Assembly (NCBI RefSeq): GCF_001953305.1
Contig: NZ_MTFE01000010.1
Location: 4,787,521-4,838,767 of the forward strand
DNA length: 51,247 nt
Source of the DNA: Cnuella takakiae
GTDB taxonomy: Bacteria; Bacteroidota; Bacteroidia; Chitinophagales; Chitinophagaceae
Direction of reading: 5' to 3'
Shown: in pieces, positions 50,104 to 51,247 of the stretch
Layout: each line of letters opens with the position of its first letter
Numbering within the stretch: position 1 is the first letter of the stretch
Notes under the pieces: model-generated
Database searches by the model: none
The model's input: only the letters and a program-made list of their open reading frames with translations
Told to the model about the DNA's origin: nothing
Translations under genes and position numbers: made by a program

Positions 50104-51180
50104 ATGACCAAACCTATCATAGGCATATCCTGTGGCGACATCAATGGCATCGGGCCGGAGGTGATCATCAAGGCCTTGGCCGACAACCGTATCCTGGAGC
50201 AGTGTACCCCCGTAATTTTCGGATCGCAGAAGCTGGTCAATTTTTACAAAAAAGCTGCTGGCGACCAGCCATTCAATTTCCAGGTGATCAAGGATTTCAC
50301 CCGCATCAACCACAAGCAGGTGAATGTATTTGCCTGCTGGGAAGAAGACGTGGCCATTACCCCCGGACAGCTGAACGAAACCGGCGGCAAATACGCAGTA
50401 ATGTCCTTGCTTGCTGCTGCCGATGCCCTCAAGGCCGGGCATATCCACGGACTGGTAACCGCTCCTATTCATAAGAAAAATGTTCAGGGTGAAGGGTTTG
50501 CCTACACCGGCCATACCCCCTGGCTGAAAGAAGTAGCCGGCGCCGACGATGTGCTGATGCTGTTGTACACCGATGCACTGCGGGTGGCGCTGCTCACCGA
50601 GCATGTGCCGGTAAAAGACGTAGCCCAATACGTTACCCGGGGCAATATCATTTCCAAGCTGCGCCTGCTCCACAACAGCCTGCGTAAGGATTTTGGTATC
50701 GATAAACCCAAGATCGCGGTGCTGGGCCTGAACCCGCACGCAGGCGACGAAGGCCTGATTGGTGAAGAAGAAGAAAACATCATTAAACCCACCCTGCGCG
50801 AAGCCCGCCAGCACATGCTGGTGTTTGGTCCTTACAGCGCAGATGCTTTTTTTGCCCGCCACAGCTACCAGGAGTTTGATGCAGTGCTGGCGCTCTACCA
50901 CGACCAAGGCCTGATTCCGTTTAAAACCATCGCAGGTGGTGAAGGCGTGAACTTTTCCGCGGGCCTGCCTTTTGTACGCACCTCTCCCGACCACGGTACC
51001 GGCTTCGACATAGCGGGTAAAAATGTTGCGGATGCCACTTCTTTCCTGACTGCACTTTTTGGCTGCCTCGACATCATCAACAGCCGGGCGGGTTATGAAG
51101 AGCGTACCCGCAACCCACTGCGCAAGATCACGGCACAGGTGCTGAAGAATATGGAGGATGAAAAAATTGAGGAAGCTTAA
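50104..51180 (+). CDS. pdxA: 4-hydroxythreonine-4-phosphate dehydrogenase
   Basis: The 358-residue product acts in pyridoxal-phosphate synthesis (DXP-dependent route), oxidising 4-phosphohydroxy-L-threonine with NAD. Typical features: GISCGDINGIGPEVI (start), GLVTAPIHKKN with a metal-binding His, LGLNPHAGDEGLIGEEEENI with another His, and LYHDQGLIPFK with the third His. The ATG at 50104 gives the standard beginning MTKPIIGISCGD; the open frame to 49930 would add 58 unrelated residues that cross the repeat E11. A terminator follows. Confidence 0.96.
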   Translation: MTKPIIGISCGDINGIGPEVIIKALADNRILEQCTPVIFGSQKLVNFYKKAAGDQPFNFQVIKDFTRINHKQVNVFACWEEDVAITPGQLNETGGKYAVMSLLAAADALKAGHIHGLVTAPIHKKNVQGEGFAYTGHTPWLKEVAGADDVLMLLYTDALRVALLTEHVPVKDVAQYVTRGNIISKLRLLHNSLRKDFGIDKPKIAVLGLNPHAGDEGLIGEEEENIIKPTLREARQHMLVFGPYSADAFFARHSYQEFDAVLALYHDQGLIPFKTIAGGEGVNFSAGLPFVRTSPDHGTGFDIAGKNVADATSFLTALFGCLDIINSRAGYEERTRNPLRKITAQVLKNMEDEKIEEA

Positions 51181-51199
51181 GCGCCTGATATAATTTATA

Positions 51200-51240
51200 C
51201 ACCTAACAGGTTTTTAAAACCGGTTAGGTGTTCCCTTTTT
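51200..51240 (+). terminator. Terminator after pdxA
   Basis: CACCTAACAGGTTTT pairs with AACCGGTTAGGTG with one bulged or mismatched base and a short A-rich loop, followed by TTCCCTTTTT, 20 nt after the stop. Confidence 0.85.
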
Positions 51241-51247
51241 CGAAAGC

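Overview
The window looks like chromosomal DNA of a Bacteroidota bacterium, most probably family Chitinophagaceae. The grounds are roughly 50% GC, promoters of the TAnnTTTG type in place of E. coli -10 boxes, weak or absent Shine-Dalgarno sequences, and a Bacteroidota-type gene set: ftsX-DUF3098-uppP, an RprY-like regulator, DUF3108, DUF421, and membrane-anchored LytTR and AraC regulators. I see no tRNA, rRNA, CRISPR array or prophage. The family placement is an inference.

Layout. 0-2 kb: a fused gamma/alpha 2-oxoacid:ferredoxin oxidoreductase subunit. 2.2-8.7 kb: four same-strand genes of unknown function ending in a 1230-residue membrane protein with a Cache-like sensor region. 8.8-14.6 kb: a short-chain dehydrogenase-like protein, a DUF421 pair, a GH19 chitinase/lysozyme, an AIM24 protein and RecQ. 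14.6-20.3 kb: a REP-associated transposase (RAYT) with an internal stop, flanked by its palindromes, then a copper island (His-rich outer-membrane protein, small HMA protein, CopA, and an HMA-AraC fusion regulator). 20.5-24.5 kb: a GroES-like protein, an OmpR-type regulator, RuvB, and a MarR regulator with an NmrA-like target. Both of the latter carry the same palindromic operator. 24.7-27.1 kb: an overlapping operon of a divergent Lgt, a radical SAM enzyme of the tetraether lipid synthase (Tes) type, and a small membrane protein. 27.2-31.8 kb: two M23 peptidase paralogues, a secreted protein, a secreted EEP-fold hydrolase and a conserved hypothetical protein. 31.9-36.9 kb: a DoxX fusion, two small exported proteins that share an operator, and AraC, DUF2306-like and LytTR membrane proteins. 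37-51 kb: mostly housekeeping genes (leuS, ftsX, uppP, ruvC, greA, rsmA, pdxA) with an UMF1 transporter, an MBL hydrolase, a HIT protein and a 2-hydroxyacid dehydrogenase.

The most striking structure is non-coding. From about 27 kb on, and above all from 39.9 to 50.1 kb, intergenic spaces are filled by elements of about 70-210 bp. Most have two inverted arms, and each arm is a degenerate tandem array of a 7-, 8- or 9-bp unit. The unit differs between elements, but the two arms of one element match each other. Eight of the eleven copies end at or within a few bases of a gene's stop codon. Three further interspersed repeat families (CCTCGGAGG, ATGCCGAA-N5-TTCGGCAT and CCCCCTnnAGGGGG types) are present. 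The best candidates for undescribed biology are this repeat family, the Lgt/Tes-like operon, the Cache-protein locus and the HMA-AraC metal regulator.
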